From contig CAJJBS010000023.1 in assembly GCA_905182385.1 (NCBI GenBank), positions 1 through 13,843 of the forward strand: a stretch of 13,843 nucleotides of DNA, in the 5' to 3' direction. The first letter of the stretch is position 1; each line of letters begins with the position of its first letter. Under the pieces are notes generated by a model, which had not been told where the DNA came from, made no database searches, and saw only the letters and a list, made by a program, of their open reading frames with translations. Origin of the DNA: Fidelibacterota bacterium TCS55. GTDB taxonomy: Bacteria; Fidelibacterota; Marinisomatia; Marinisomatales; TCS55. A program made the translations under genes and the position numbers. Positions 12,861-13,843 of this stretch are shown in pieces.

Positions 12861-13433
12861 TTAGTTATTTAGATATGATTTAATAGATGAAATTGATCTA
12901 AAATCTTTTCCAATAACTAAAGTTATGTCGACATCTAGATTAGGATCAGCAGCTGTAATTACTTGATTTGAATTATTGATATCAAAGCCAAGAGCACTTG
13001 CTACATGTTTCATTCCAAAAATATTCTCATTTCGTTGAATAAGTATAGTTTTATCATAGTCAAAATGATCTGCATTCTCAGATCTAACTACATCTACTCT
13101 AATATTTCTTAAAAAATCTGAAAATTTGGCAGCGATACCAGGTTCACCACAACCATTTAAAATTTCAATTTGAATATCCATAACTGGATTTGCTTCATAA
13201 ATTTCAGTTGCTAATTTTGGAGCATCATTCATAGTTGGGAATCTAACTTCTATAGGAACACCTGATTGAGTTTGTCTCTCTGAAAATGAAAAAATAAAAG
13301 CAACGAGCAACAAAGAAAGAATAGCGATTGCTGAATTAATGACGCCCATCTTTTGTGTTTTTACAGCACGAGTTTTTTTTCTACTAGAGGTAGAAAGAAA
13401 ATTAAAGATGTTTAGACTTTTTAACTTTCCCAC
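12861..13433 (-). CDS. Membrane-anchored LytR_C-domain protein
   Basis: A 190-residue protein with a basic cytoplasmic segment (residues 1-30), one membrane helix (about 31-50, NSAIAILSLLLVAFIFSF) and an external C-terminal domain (about 86-177). The pattern QIEILNGCGEPGIAAKFSDF, then DYDKTILIQR and DITLVIGKD is that of the LytR_C (LytR C-terminal) domain. In other proteins this domain accompanies LytR-CpsA-Psr cell-wall enzymes, but no catalytic LCP domain is present here. The start is GTG at 13433, overlapping the upstream stop by one base (TAGTG); a later ATG at 13349 is possible but would trim the basic segment before the helix. Placed just before rsfS; role unknown, plausibly envelope-related. 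Confidence 0.85.
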   Translation of the reverse strand: MGKLKSLNIFNFLSTSSRKKTRAVKTQKMGVINSAIAILSLLLVAFIFSFSERQTQSGVPIEVRFPTMNDAPKLATEIYEANPVMDIQIEILNGCGEPGIAAKFSDFLRNIRVDVVRSENADHFDYDKTILIQRNENIFGMKHVASALGFDINNSNQVITAADPNLDVDITLVIGKDFRSISSIKSYLNN

Positions 13434-13843
13434 TAACGAATATTATAAAAGCGATTTAACGGTCTTCCGTAATTATTTCGCGGGTAATTATTCAATGATA
13501 ATTTTAGGAATAAGTTTTTCATCGGCTTATAGTCTAAACTTGCACCATAATATAGCTGGGCTCCATTTAATCCATTATTTGCATATGGATTCATTCCTCC
13601 CATTGGTGATGCTAGGCTAAATTGAGTAGATAAAAATAGATTATCTTTCAGCATATAATTCATTTGATTAGTATAAGCACCCATTGTCATAGATTGATTA
13701 CCAGCACTCATCATACTGATATTAAAACTATGATTCATATTAAGTCTGCTACTATCTAATAAAGGAAGAATTCTTACCTGAGATAAACCTTGGCTATTTA
13801 TAGGCAGTGTTCTCTCTGGCAAAGAAGAACGAAGTTGCCCTAA
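13433..13843 (-). CDS. Putative outer-membrane beta-barrel protein, C-terminal 136 residues (5' end beyond window)
   Basis: The frame is open through the right edge (LGQLRSSLPERT...), so the TTG at 13822 is not a credible start and the gene is 5'-truncated here. After a flexible segment, the sequence from SSRLNMNHSFNISMM shows short alternating polar/hydrophobic strands (for example NQMNYMLKDNLFLSTQFSL and AQLYYGASLDYKPMKNLFLKL) with glycine/asparagine turns. This suggests transmembrane beta-strands of an outer-membrane or surface protein. It is rich in Met and Asn and has no Cys in the visible part. I do not recognise a named family. It overlaps the LytR_C gene by one base and is probably in the same operon, which links both to the cell envelope. 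Confidence 0.65.
   Translation of the reverse strand, partial: LGQLRSSLPERTLPINSQGLSQVRILPLLDSSRLNMNHSFNISMMSAGNQSMTMGAYTNQMNYMLKDNLFLSTQFSLASPMGGMNPYANNGLNGAQLYYGASLDYKPMKNLFLKLSLNNYPRNNYGRPLNRFYNIR

Noticed and set aside
13339..13620. Plus-strand frame across the LytR_C start and barrel gene end
   Set aside because: Antisense to two genes joined by a TAGTG overlap; no family features.
13433..13822. TTG at 13822 as start of a 129-residue protein
   Set aside because: The frame stays open to the window edge and no ribosome site is seen; the gene is more likely truncated by the window.
1..13843. CRISPR array, insertion sequence, toxin-antitoxin or phage genes
   Set aside because: No regularly spaced repeats, no transposase or integrase motifs, and no small paired genes of that kind on either strand.

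Overview
The window is AT-rich and gene-dense. Most genes lie on the minus strand, in three tightly packed groups. It reads as a chromosomal segment of a Gram-negative bacterium: there is a Tat-type signal, a lipobox, and a likely outer-membrane beta-barrel protein. The set of LVIVD-repeat protein, LytR_C/RsfS pair, frequent weak or absent Shine-Dalgarno sites and non-ATG starts suggests the FCB side of the tree, perhaps a marine Marinimicrobia (SAR406)-like lineage. That placement is inference from gene content only.

Left part (1-2927, minus): an APC-family amino-acid permease, an M20 (ArgE/DapE-type) metallohydrolase overlapping it by 8 nt, and the start of an amidinotransferase/DDAH-superfamily enzyme that runs off the edge. 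This looks like uptake plus breakdown of an arginine-like or acylated amino-acid compound. A gene-poor stretch (2928-3278) follows, then a strong terminator and tRNA-Lys(UUU).

Middle (3461-7307, minus): transcription probably starts at a good sigma70-type promoter (TTGACA, 17 nt, TATTTT; 7341-7369). It would run through a Tat-signal class V PLP enzyme, a RidA-family protein with a lipoprotein signal, then queC, queE, queD and queF. The four que genes cover the pathway from dihydroneopterin triphosphate to preQ1; folE is not in the window. The export-signal PLP enzyme followed by an export-signal RidA is the most unusual arrangement here: both appear to act outside the cytoplasm, where RidA could handle reactive enamines or imines released by the PLP enzyme.

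Divergent (7454-9520, plus): a large secreted protein with Ig-like domains and a C-terminal LVIVD beta-propeller. A 340-nt non-coding region follows. It holds a palindrome, a promoter-like pair and two hairpins (possible small RNA or ssrA leader), and leads into a complete one-piece tmRNA gene, ssrA, with predicted tag (A)ADNGYMAAA.

Right part (10221-13843, minus): an outer-membrane-like protein (5' end missing), a LytR_C-domain membrane protein, rsfS, argS and a MarC-family membrane protein, joined by overlaps or very short gaps. rsfS and argS overlap by 41 nt. MarC converges on ssrA with only 2 nt between the predicted RNA end and the marC stop codon. Several starts are corrected here: queF at 3853, MarC at 10868, and the rightmost gene is open to the window edge.
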